Under the pieces are notes generated by a model that saw only the letters and a list, made by a program, of their open reading frames with translations, had not been told where the DNA came from and did no database searches. A stretch of DNA of 6,160 nucleotides from Bordetella parapertussis (GTDB lineage: Bacteria > Pseudomonadota > Gammaproteobacteria > Burkholderiales > Burkholderiaceae_B): positions 1-6,160 of the forward strand of contig CAMAYM010000132.1 in the NCBI GenBank assembly GCA_945862495.1, written 5' to 3'. Below, in pieces: positions 1-6,152 of the stretch (its first letter is position 1; the number at the start of each line of letters is the position of its first letter). A program made the position numbers and the translations under genes.

Positions 1-623
1 TGGATCTGAGCCCAGCCCTAGCCAAGCTCAACGTGGAGCGTTATGCAGCCTGGAAACCTACTTTTACACAGACTAACGCCCGCCAAGCTGTTCTCGCCTT
101 TAATGGCGATGTTTACGAGGGCCTAGAGGCCGCCACACTCAAGGAAAAAGACCTCGAATGGGCGCAGGATCATGTGGCCATTCTGAGCGGTCTGTACGGC
201 GTGCTGCGCCCCTTGGACCTGATGCAGCCTTATCGTTTAGAAATGGGTACCAAAATCGCCAATCCTGGCGGTGCCAACCTCTATCAGTTTTGGGCGAAAA
301 CGATCGCGCCTTATTTAAATGAGCGTCTGGCCAAAGATAAAGCTCCAATCATCGTCAATCTGGCCTCTGAGGAATACTTCAAGTCGGTGGATCAAAAGGC
401 ACTCAAGGCCCGGATCATCCAGTGCGTATTTCAAGACGCCAAAGGTCCGACGTGGAAAATTGTCAGCTTTCATGCAAAGCGCGCGCGAGGTTTGATGGCG
501 CGTTTTGCGATTGAAAAACGCATCACCAAACCTGAGGGTTTGCAAAAGTTTGCGAGCGAAGGCTATGTGTATGCACCGGAGGTGTCTACGGAAAACAAGC
601 TTGTGTTCCGTAGACCCGAATAA
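1..623 (+). CDS. yaaA: Peroxide stress protein YaaA (UPF0246/DUF328 family), 5' truncated
   Basis: Cytoplasmic protein that in E. coli limits free intracellular iron, and so oxidative damage, during hydrogen peroxide stress. The frame is open from base 3 and reads DLSPALAKLNVERYAAW, which aligns with E. coli YaaA from about residue 51, so the gene starts left of the window. The GTG at 33 is an internal valine codon, not the start. About 206 of an expected 257 or so residues are visible. Family signatures are clear: YGVLRPLDLMQPYRLEMG (bases 195-248), NLASEEYFKSV (357-389) and FHAKRARGLMARF (468-506). The C-terminus ENKLVFRRPE ends at TAA 621-623, in the usual place. It is convergent with bdhA, with a 22-base gap and no classical terminator between them. 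Its last codons form a long palindrome (584-615). No frameshift or missing block is seen. Family assignment is firm; the physiological role is known from E. coli only. Confidence 0.95.
   Translation, partial: DLSPALAKLNVERYAAWKPTFTQTNARQAVLAFNGDVYEGLEAATLKEKDLEWAQDHVAILSGLYGVLRPLDLMQPYRLEMGTKIANPGGANLYQFWAKTIAPYLNERLAKDKAPIIVNLASEEYFKSVDQKALKARIIQCVFQDAKGPTWKIVSFHAKRARGLMARFAIEKRITKPEGLQKFASEGYVYAPEVSTENKLVFRRPE
584..615. repeat. 32-base near-perfect palindrome in the 3' end of yaaA
   Basis: The left arm GTCTACGGAAAACAAG (584-599) and right arm CTTGTGTTCCGTAGAC (600-615) are reverse complements with a single mismatch (A594 against G605). The two arms abut, so it can form a strong hairpin or cruciform. 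The outer block recurs: GGTCTACG at 636-643 can pair with CGTAGACC at 609-616. CACT 624-627 and AGTG 633-636 could extend that second stem, giving a competing hairpin that spans the yaaA stop codon. Neither strand has a T-run just after the stem, so it is not a textbook intrinsic terminator, although it lies where convergent transcripts of yaaA and bdhA meet. It is inside coding sequence and uses an AGA arginine codon next to a CGT one to complete the right arm. Confidence 0.75.
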
Positions 624-645
624 CACTGGAAGAGTGGTCTACGAC

Positions 646-1428
646 TTAATGCATGCTCCAGCCATGGCTGACGACAACAGACTGACCTGTCAGCGCACTG
701 CTCTCAAAGCCCGCTAAAAACGCGACAACGTTGGCCACATCCTCAGTTGTGGTGAACTCGCCGTCCACCGTGTCTTTGAGCATAACGTTTTTGATCACCT
801 CAGCTTCGCTTATATTGAGTGCCGCAGCCTGCTCAGGAATCTGTTTGTCGACAAGTGGTGTACGGACAAAGCCTGGGCATACGACGTTAGCACGCACGCC
901 TTTGGGGCCGCCTTCTTTTGCCACAACACGTGCCAACCCCAAGATGCCGTGCTTGGCAGCAACATAGGCTGCTTTCAGACGCGAGGCTTCATGCGAATGA
1001 ACCGAACCCATATAAATAATGGAACCACCTTTACCTGCAGCATACATATGCTTGATGGCAGCTTTGGTGGTGAGGAAGGAACCATCAAGGTGGATAGCCA
1101 TAATTTTTTTCCAATCGGCGAAAGGAAAATCTTCGATTGGGTGCACAATCTGTATGCCCGCATTGGCAACTAAAATATCGATGCCTCCAAACGTTTTCGC
1201 GGCAAGGTCCGTGCCGGCGTTGACCGCCTCTTCATTGGTGACATCCATGACGACGCCCATTGCTTTGCCACCCGCTTGCTTGATTTCCTCTGCCACTGCG
1301 TCGGCTGCGGTCTGATTGAGATCGGCGATCACGATGGTTGCGCCTTTGCTGGCGAGTTTGAGAGCACATTCACGCCCAATTCCGCTGGCCGCGCCGGTAA
1401 TCAGTGCAACTTTATTTTGTAGTGACAT
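646..1428 (-). CDS. bdhA: (R)-3-hydroxybutyrate dehydrogenase (short-chain dehydrogenase)
   Basis: Cytoplasmic NAD-dependent enzyme interconverting (R)-3-hydroxybutyrate and acetoacetate, used in polyhydroxybutyrate and ketone-body metabolism. The 260 residues form one SDR Rossmann domain: TGAASGIG cofactor loop (11-18), D36 after the second strand (NAD preference), NAG 89-91, and catalytic S142, Y155, K159. Residues known to bind substrate in the Pseudomonas fragi enzyme are present at matching numbers: Q93 (about 94 there), H144, K152, Q196 and W257. This supports 3-hydroxybutyrate specificity rather than a generic SDR. The C-terminus VVVSHGWSMH differs from the DGGW ending of the Alcaligenes/P. 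fragi type and recalls a second branch common in Burkholderiales. H113 occupies the place of the usual SDR active-site asparagine. The start is ATG at 1428, with AGGAG at 1435-1439 six bases upstream; the stop is TAA at 646-648. It is divergent from adc, whose substrate is its product. Confidence 0.93.
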   Translation of the reverse strand: MSLQNKVALITGAASGIGRECALKLASKGATIVIADLNQTAADAVAEEIKQAGGKAMGVVMDVTNEEAVNAGTDLAAKTFGGIDILVANAGIQIVHPIEDFPFADWKKIMAIHLDGSFLTTKAAIKHMYAAGKGGSIIYMGSVHSHEASRLKAAYVAAKHGILGLARVVAKEGGPKGVRANVVCPGFVRTPLVDKQIPEQAAALNISEAEVIKNVMLKDTVDGEFTTTEDVANVVAFLAGFESSALTGQSVVVSHGWSMH

Positions 1429-1550
1429 ATCAAACTCCTGTAAGGGATAGTATGTGGGTCTGTAATCTTGACCATTGTAAAGCTGATGTCATGCGCATAG
1501 CGTAAATTAGCAACATTACATTTGGATGATCAACTCAACTGGAGAGTGCC
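1429..1550. promoter_or_regulatory. Divergent bdhA/adc promoter region
   Basis: These 122 bases separate the oppositely directed starts of bdhA and adc, so promoters for both must lie here or inside the genes. Both ribosome binding sites are visible: AGGAG for bdhA (1435-1439, minus strand) and GGAGAG for adc (1541-1546). No strong sigma70 pair stands out. For adc the best I find is TTGTAA (1475-1480), 17 bases, then TAGCGT (1498-1503). For bdhA it is TGGTCA-16-TACTAT, with the -10 at 1452-1447, which would leave an unusually short leader. An 8-base palindrome ATGCGCAT (1491-1498) lies near the middle and could be part of a shared operator. No regulator gene is in the window. Confidence 0.5.
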
Positions 1551-1553
1551 TTG
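1541..1553 (+). promoter_or_regulatory. Ribosome binding site and TTG start of adc
   Basis: GGAGAG at 1541-1546 precedes TTG at 1551-1553; the spacing from GGAG is six bases. No ATG lies in frame until codon 13, where no comparable site precedes it and where starting would remove residues aligned with known Adc proteins. TTG initiation is weaker than ATG, so it may hold down Adc synthesis relative to BdhA, which uses ATG; that last point is inference. Confidence 0.7.
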
Positions 1554-2297
1554 AAAATAGCCGATATCAAAGCGAATGCCTATTCGATGCCGTTCGCAAG
1601 TCCATCCTATCCAAAAGGACCGTATCACTTTATTAACCGCGAATTTTTAATCATCTCGTATCGGACAGACCCAAATAAACTTCGTGAGTTGGTGCCTGAA
1701 CCCCTTGCGATTGATGACCCTATCGTGAGTTACGAGTTTATCCGTATGCCTGACTCGTCGGGATTTGGTGATTACACCGAGTCTGGCCAAGTGATCTCTG
1801 TGGTGGATGAGCAGGGTCGGCGTGGCGGTTACACGCACATGATGTATCTGGATAACGAGGCACCTATCGCAGGTGGCCGTGAGCTATGGGGCTTCCCCAA
1901 AAAACTCGCAAGACCAAAACTGACGGTGGACTCCGACTCGCTCTTGGGTACGCTCGATTATGGCCAAGTGCGCGTCGCGACAGGGACGATGGGCTACAAA
2001 CATGCAGATTTGGATTGTGCGGCCGAGCAAAAGAAATTGCTCGAAACGCCTAATTACTTACTCAAAATCATTCCCCACGTCGACGGCACTGCGCGTGTGT
2101 GCGAACTCGTGCGTTACTACTTGCAGAATGTCAACGTTAAAGGTGCCTGGACGGGACCAGCGAGGTTAGAGTTATTTCAGCATGCATTAGCGCCTGTTGC
2201 CGACTTGCCCATTCTTGAAATTGTCGGCGCCAAGCATTTAATGTGCGATCTCACTTTGGGGCTGGGCGAGGTCGCCTACGACTACCTGAAGCCTTGA
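1551..2297 (+). CDS. adc: Acetoacetate decarboxylase
   Basis: Cytoplasmic enzyme that decarboxylates acetoacetate to acetone and CO2 through a Schiff base on lysine. The 248-residue protein aligns end to end with Clostridium acetobutylicum Adc (244 residues). ELWGFPKKL (111-119) carries the Schiff-base lysine K117 and its pKa-lowering neighbour K118, matching K115/K116 there. R30, E62 and E77 (in YTESGQ) match active-site R29, E61 and E76. HMMYLDNE, GTLDYG, TMGYKH, NYLLKIIP and AWTGPARL are also family signatures. These retained residues argue for a true decarboxylase rather than one of the non-decarboxylating superfamily members. The start is TTG at 1551, chosen because GGAG (1541-1544) sits six bases upstream and the N-terminus then matches the clostridial length within one residue; the next ATG is at codon 13. 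It is divergent from bdhA, and its last 47 bases overlap the convergent patatin gene. Confidence 0.95.
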   Translation: MKIADIKANAYSMPFASPSYPKGPYHFINREFLIISYRTDPNKLRELVPEPLAIDDPIVSYEFIRMPDSSGFGDYTESGQVISVVDEQGRRGGYTHMMYLDNEAPIAGGRELWGFPKKLARPKLTVDSDSLLGTLDYGQVRVATGTMGYKHADLDCAAEQKKLLETPNYLLKIIPHVDGTARVCELVRYYLQNVNVKGAWTGPARLELFQHALAPVADLPILEIVGAKHLMCDLTLGLGEVAYDYLKP

Positions 2298-3501
2298 CGA
2301 CAGGATGCGTAAATTGTCCTGAAGAACTTCGTTGGTGGGTGTGCACATCAAACGTTACAAAGTTCTCACCTTCCGCAGGCATCGCGAGACAGTCTTTACA
2401 ATCAAGCGTCTCGTGCATGTCATGCAAGCCCGTGTCCCAATGATGCCCCATGGTTTCGGCACTGAATTCATAATCTTTGTAATGACCTTCGCTGAGTTTA
2501 TTTCTGTAAATGAGGTGGATCACGTTGTAGCGCGCACCCATCATATGGCGCATCATTTCGTCGAACCAAGGATCACTGGCACGCACTTTTGCTGGGATGC
2601 GATCGATCGTGTCAAACCATATACGACGTAGCTTTTGCACTACTTCAACAGCATTGGTCACGGTTCGAGTTCGGCTCGAAAACTGAATATCTTTGAGCCG
2701 TTCGTTGACCTGAAAAATATCAAGCGGGAGAGGCCCTTGTGCACTCCATAAATCGACTTGGAATACGAGCGTATCTTTGCGCGGTGTCACGCCCAAAACG
2801 TACTCTAGGGGTGTATTAGATACACAGCCACCGTCCCAGTAGTACTCGCCATCAATTTCAGTCGCTGGAAAACCCGGAGGAAGAGATCCGGATGCCAAAA
2901 AATGTTTCGGCGTTAACTTGATCTCCTCGGAATCAAAATAAACAAAGTTGCCCGTGGCTACATTTGTTGCGCCTAAGGAAACTCGCGTTTCTCCGCTGTT
3001 GATACGATCAAAATCCGCAAAGCGTTCGAGCGTCGCAAGAATGGGCGTTGTGTCATAAAAACTTGTATTGTCAGGTGCTCCTCCACCAGGAGCCATCAGC
3101 CTTGGTTTGAAAAAATGTTCCTGCCCTTTGACGATCGCGGAGATGGCCGACATTGAACCTAGCATTGAATGTTCATATTGTTTGAACATCTCGCCCCATG
3201 AGGATGCCCATTGATCAAAAATTTTGCTGGGATTGGATAAGTGCGCGGTGGTATGTCTGGGCGGATTGCAAATCGTTTCCCAAAATCCTTTCAACATCTC
3301 CACTCTTTTTTCTGGCGGGTTGCCTGCAATAATGGCGCAATTGAGTGCGCCGATAGAAATGCCCGCAACCCAGTTAGGATGGATGCCTGCGTTCGCTAAA
3401 CCCTCGTATACACCTGCTTGATATGAACCGAGTGCGCCACCACCTTGCAGGACGAGAGCGACTCGAGGATAGTCTGGCAACTTGAGACGGCGTTGAGTCA
3501 T
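2251..3501 (-). CDS. Patatin-like phospholipase with C-terminal DUF3734-type domain
   Basis: Predicted serine acyl hydrolase of the patatin family, acting on phospholipid or other acyl esters; its natural substrate is not known. Motifs appear in order over 416 residues: oxyanion-hole loop GGGALG (20-25), nucleophile elbow GISIG (47-51, S49), and YWDGG (221-225) with D223, the second member of the Ser-Asp dyad. After the patatin fold, residues about 275-370 (FSSRTRT, RRIWFDTID, IHLIYRNK, HYKDYEFS, MGHHWDTG) look like the DUF3734 extension found on bacterial patatins. No signal peptide is seen, so it is probably cytoplasmic or membrane-peripheral. The start ATG (3501-3499) overlaps the upstream FUSC stop as ATGA, with AGGA eight bases upstream, indicating translational coupling. 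The C-terminal SGSRRRPRPAPK tail is basic and proline-rich, and is encoded antisense to the end of adc. Context suggests lipid or hydroxybutyrate turnover; intracellular polyester hydrolysis is possible but unproven. Confidence 0.92.
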   Translation of the reverse strand: MTQRRLKLPDYPRVALVLQGGGALGSYQAGVYEGLANAGIHPNWVAGISIGALNCAIIAGNPPEKRVEMLKGFWETICNPPRHTTAHLSNPSKIFDQWASSWGEMFKQYEHSMLGSMSAISAIVKGQEHFFKPRLMAPGGGAPDNTSFYDTTPILATLERFADFDRINSGETRVSLGATNVATGNFVYFDSEEIKLTPKHFLASGSLPPGFPATEIDGEYYWDGGCVSNTPLEYVLGVTPRKDTLVFQVDLWSAQGPLPLDIFQVNERLKDIQFSSRTRTVTNAVEVVQKLRRIWFDTIDRIPAKVRASDPWFDEMMRHMMGARYNVIHLIYRNKLSEGHYKDYEFSAETMGHHWDTGLHDMHETLDCKDCLAMPAEGENFVTFDVHTHQRSSSGQFTHPVVKASGSRRRPRPAPK

Positions 3502-5693
3502 GAGGGTGATCCTGAAGGAGATAGGGTGGGGGAGATATTGCTATGAATGACCGCTAATTCATGATCGATATTAACGATTGTTTTTTGCATTTGAATTACC
3601 GGATATGCAAAATTAGGCAAGCTTCCATCCACGATGGGTGTGGGGAGTTGGGGAAGGGGTTCGCTTCGATCTGCTTGCAAATGCGGAACGATTTGAGAAA
3701 GATGCTGGGTAACAATCGGGTTTGCTTGCGCAGAGGTCGTGAGCGCATGCATCACCGCGTTGATTTGCGAAGCCAGCATGTGCGTCTGAATCATCAAGTT
3801 GTTAAATTCGATCACATGCCACTGACGCGAGCGAGGTTCAAGCATCATGCGATAAAACGCCTCAGCAAAGTTACCGAGTGCCACGTAAACGTTTTTGCGG
3901 GTCAGCCGCCACGCGACTTCAGCGCGATGAATGTCGGGGTTTTGAGGATCTTTTTTGTTGGTTTGAAGTACGTCGACATAGTGTAAGCCTGCACGCAGAT
4001 ATTCACGGTTTGCATTGATCGCGGCACGCGCAAGTGAGGGCATAAATTGCGCTTCCCACCAGGGTAAAAAGTAACTGCAAGCAAAAGAAATAACCGAGCC
4101 GATCAGGGTGTCGAGCGCGCGATCTGTGATGATAGTGGTGGCGGTTGGATCAACAAAATGAAATGCCAGCAGCACAGCATTGGTATTAAAGACTGAAGCC
4201 GACATGTAGTTGAGCTGCAGTAGGCTACCTCCAATGATCGTGGAGGCCACCATGGCCACAAACAACCAAGTATTGTTGTCTGTGCTGTAGAGCGTACCCA
4301 GTGCAACCACGCACCCAATCAAGGTGCCAAACAGTCTCCAACCGTTGCGCTGTCGTGTCAGCGCAAAGCCAGGTTTCATAATGATCAGCACGGTCAGTAA
4401 AATCCAGTAACCGTGCGGGGCGAGCGAAGGAATCAGGGTCCAGACCGTCATAGCTAAAGCGGCAGCTAAGGTCACGCGCAAGGCATAGCGACAAATGGGA
4501 GAGTCCAAGCGTAAGTTACTCGTGATCATCCCAGGACGGTACTGCTCACGTGAAAGAAATTGGTTGAGTGATTGATCGAGCACAACTGATTGAATGGTCG
4601 CTGATTTTTTATTCAGATCGGTCGTGACGATCATTCTCTGAACAATATTGGCGCTGTGGCGCAGTCGCCGGAGGATTTCGATACAGAGGTTGTAGACATC
4701 AGGTTCACGCTGCGCATAGCCACTGCGTGTCATCTGCTCGATTTCAAATTCAAGTGCGCGTAATTCGGCTTTCACACTATTGCGAGGAGAGGCCGCGCGT
4801 TCGCGCGACACTGCGAGCGCGATTCGGTCGAGATCAGCGGACATTTTATAAAGCGCATCCCGCATGAAAATCAGGATGTCCGAGTCTCCAAGTTTGGCGC
4901 GTAACAGGGAGTAATCCGTGCGCGTCGCGACCAAGGTATCCAAAATGTCGATGGTGTCGACAAAAAGATTCCACAACATGATGCGTTTAGGCTGGTCTGT
5001 ATTGATTTGTCCCGATAGACCCCTTAGCACCATATCGCGGGCGCCTTGCTGTTTGTCCGTCATGTTGGACTGACAGCTGATGAGTTTTCGATAGTTCTCA
5101 TCTAGGTCATGATCGAGGCTGTACATGTTTGCCCGTTGCGCCACGTAATCTGAGGTTGCAAATAGGGCTACGGAGAGCGCTTGTTCTTTTTCTCTAAGAT
5201 TCATGGCTCGGCTGAGCGAATAACTAAACAGGGTGTAAAACAACCCACCCCCAAAAGAGGTGAGTGTGTGCAGCCAGACTTGATCGGCCGTAAGCGCCTC
5301 ATGCATGGTCACGGTCATGAGCAATAAGCAGGCAAAACCGATTTGCCCTCCTTTTTTGCCATAGACCGACAGCATGGAGTAGGCAAAGCATTGACTGATC
5401 ACCACCAGCCATAACAACAAGGGATGGTTTGAGGCCAAGCTCGTGATGGCAACGGTCAAGGTGCTCAGTACGGTGCCACCCAGCATTTCACGGATACGGT
5501 GCTCGTGTGGGCCTGGCTGATCGATAAACGCCACGCAAAGCGCGCCGAACGTTGCAACCAGTCCAGCAGCGTACCAGCCGAATATTCCACCCAAAATGGT
5601 CACTGGCAGCAAGGTGCCGGCTGCGCGCCTGACCCCGCTGTAGAGGTGGTGGCTGTATATAAAACGCTGTAGCTGGCTGGCAGTTTCGTTCAT
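3498..5693 (-). CDS. YccS/FUSC-family inner-membrane protein, putative exporter
   Basis: Integral inner-membrane protein of the FUSC (fusaric acid resistance-like) superfamily, nearest in layout to E. coli YccS (about 720 residues; 731 here). Two hydrophobic bundles are visible. The first, residues about 25-160, has roughly five to six spans (including GGIFGWYAAGLVATFGALCV, LLLWLVVISQCFAYSMLSV and IGFACLLLMTVTM). The second, about 402-545, has six (including YWILLTVLIIMKPGFALT, the core FUSC_2 motif, followed by GWRLFGTLIG). A long soluble segment (about 161-400) and a C-terminal soluble domain (546-731) flank the second bundle. Family members are linked to efflux of aromatic acids, but no substrate can be read from this sequence. 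The start ATG at 5693 is the only reasonable one: the frame is closed by TAG at 5726-5724 just upstream. AGGA lies only three bases from the ATG, a short spacing. The stop overlaps the patatin start. Leading gene of a two-gene operon. Confidence 0.9.
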   Translation of the reverse strand: MNETASQLQRFIYSHHLYSGVRRAAGTLLPVTILGGIFGWYAAGLVATFGALCVAFIDQPGPHEHRIREMLGGTVLSTLTVAITSLASNHPLLLWLVVISQCFAYSMLSVYGKKGGQIGFACLLLMTVTMHEALTADQVWLHTLTSFGGGLFYTLFSYSLSRAMNLREKEQALSVALFATSDYVAQRANMYSLDHDLDENYRKLISCQSNMTDKQQGARDMVLRGLSGQINTDQPKRIMLWNLFVDTIDILDTLVATRTDYSLLRAKLGDSDILIFMRDALYKMSADLDRIALAVSRERAASPRNSVKAELRALEFEIEQMTRSGYAQREPDVYNLCIEILRRLRHSANIVQRMIVTTDLNKKSATIQSVVLDQSLNQFLSREQYRPGMITSNLRLDSPICRYALRVTLAAALAMTVWTLIPSLAPHGYWILLTVLIIMKPGFALTRQRNGWRLFGTLIGCVVALGTLYSTDNNTWLFVAMVASTIIGGSLLQLNYMSASVFNTNAVLLAFHFVDPTATTIITDRALDTLIGSVISFACSYFLPWWEAQFMPSLARAAINANREYLRAGLHYVDVLQTNKKDPQNPDIHRAEVAWRLTRKNVYVALGNFAEAFYRMMLEPRSRQWHVIEFNNLMIQTHMLASQINAVMHALTTSAQANPIVTQHLSQIVPHLQADRSEPLPQLPTPIVDGSLPNFAYPVIQMQKTIVNIDHELAVIHSNISPTLSPSGSPS

Positions 5694-5719
5694 GATTCCT
5701 GTGTGCGCTGCAGCAATTT

Positions 5720-5781
5720 GTCTCTAAGACTCCACTCTAGCGGACTCGGGCGGAGGTGACAACCTTCCTAGGTCTAAAGAC
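5720..5781. promoter_or_regulatory. Paired operator-like palindromes flanking the FUSC promoter
   Basis: GTCTCTAAGAC (5720-5730; arms GTCT/AGAC) and GTCTAAAGAC (5772-5781; arms GTCT/AGAC) are two related short palindromes, each followed by TC so that AAGACTC is repeated directly. Their centres are about 51-52 bases apart, close to five helical turns. One overlaps the predicted transcription start (about +3) and the other lies just upstream of the -35 (about -50). This spacing would suit a repressor binding both sites, possibly by looping. No regulator is encoded in the window, and the motif is short, so it is a hypothesis. Confidence 0.35.
5734..5762 (-). promoter_or_regulatory. Sigma70-type promoter of the FUSC-patatin operon
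   Basis: Read on the minus strand, TTGTCA (5762-5757) and TAGAGT (5739-5734) are separated by 17 bases. This is a five-of-six -35 and four-of-six -10 at the ideal spacing. Transcription would begin near 5727, giving a leader of about 34 bases before the ATG at 5693. It is the best hexamer pair I found upstream of this operon. Confidence 0.55.
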
Positions 5782-5825
5782 TCATGATTTGCGCTGCGGC
5801 GCACAACACGTTAAAGTTTGAGATT

Positions 5826-5856
5826 CGGGCAAAAAAGCTTACCGTTTTTTTGCCTG
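5826..5856. repeat. A/T-rich hairpin GGCAAAAAA / TTTTTTGCC
   Basis: GGCAAAAAA (5828-5836) pairs perfectly with TTTTTTGCC (5846-5854) around a nine-base loop. A G-T wobble and a C-G pair extend the stem to 5826-5856. The T-run is inside the stem rather than after it, so it is at best an atypical, possibly bidirectional terminator. It sits upstream of the FUSC promoter on the leftward strand and could insulate it from the rightward gene. Confidence 0.4.
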
Positions 5857-5921
5857 AAGGCGTCCGTGTCGAGGTCACCACCTCGTTGCGCCGCGCCAAA
5901 AATATAAACTTTTGCTGCTGT

Positions 5922-6021
5922 CCTTGCCAAAAGCTTGGGTCAGCAGCTTCCGTTTCGATCCAGTGCACCCCTGTTGGGTGCGTGCATAGCCTGATGGCGA
6001 ATGCGTGCTAGGTTGGCAAGG
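5922..6021. repeat. Inverted repeat closing a possible multibranch RNA fold
   Basis: CCTTGCCAA (5922-5930) and TTGGCAAGG (6013-6021) are perfect nine-base complements 82 bases apart. Three small hairpins fit between them: AAGCT/AGCTT (5931-5935 with 5945-5949), GCACCC/GGGTGC (5965-5970 with 5976-5981, loop CTGTT), and GCAT..GCC/GGC..ATGC (5984-5991 with 5996-6004). Together they could form a branched fold of about 100 bases upstream of the rightward gene. One nine-base pair in a region this size is not rare by chance, and the fold matches no RNA family I recognise. Confidence 0.25.
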
Positions 6022-6152
6022 TGTCCGGGTGGCCAGGCTCTGTGAGCTTGAAAACGTCGGTGCATGTTGCTTGTACCTGTCGCGGTTCAGTGTTGCTCTT
6101 TCAATGGGCACGCAGTCATAGGGTAAAAGCCGGTAATGAAAGGAATCATATT

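Larger units (their letters stand above)
5782..6152. other. Gene-poor intergenic stretch
   Basis: About 370 bases in which I recognise no gene. An open frame at 5784-6011 (+) would encode 75 residues with several cysteines (CCCPC near residues 44-48), but it lacks a ribosome binding site and resembles nothing I know. Minus-strand frames here are likewise unconvincing. The stretch contains an A/T-rich hairpin (5826-5856), an inverted-repeat domain (5922-6021), and, at the right end, the ribosome binding site of the next gene. No tRNA, rRNA, tmRNA or familiar riboswitch consensus was seen. Confidence 0.6.

Noticed and set aside
33..35. GTG as the start codon of yaaA
   Set aside because: The same frame is open to the left edge and the ten upstream residues continue the YaaA alignment, so the true start is outside the window.
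659..670. Palindrome CAGCCATGGCTG in the end of bdhA
   Set aside because: It is short, lies within conserved C-terminal codons, and has no partner or repeat elsewhere that I could find.
949..1173. Open frames on the plus strand across bdhA
   Set aside because: They are antisense to a well-supported dehydrogenase gene and their translations show no domain.
1468..1473. TTGACC as the -35 of adc
   Set aside because: No acceptable -10 hexamer lies 16-18 bases downstream.
2299..2319. CAGGA/TCCTG hairpin after the adc stop as a terminator
   Set aside because: The stem is only five pairs with an eleven-base loop and no T-run, and it lies inside the patatin coding sequence.
3561..3986. 141-residue open frame on the plus strand
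   Set aside because: It lies wholly antisense to the C-terminal domain of the FUSC-family gene, has no family resemblance, and no ribosome binding site.
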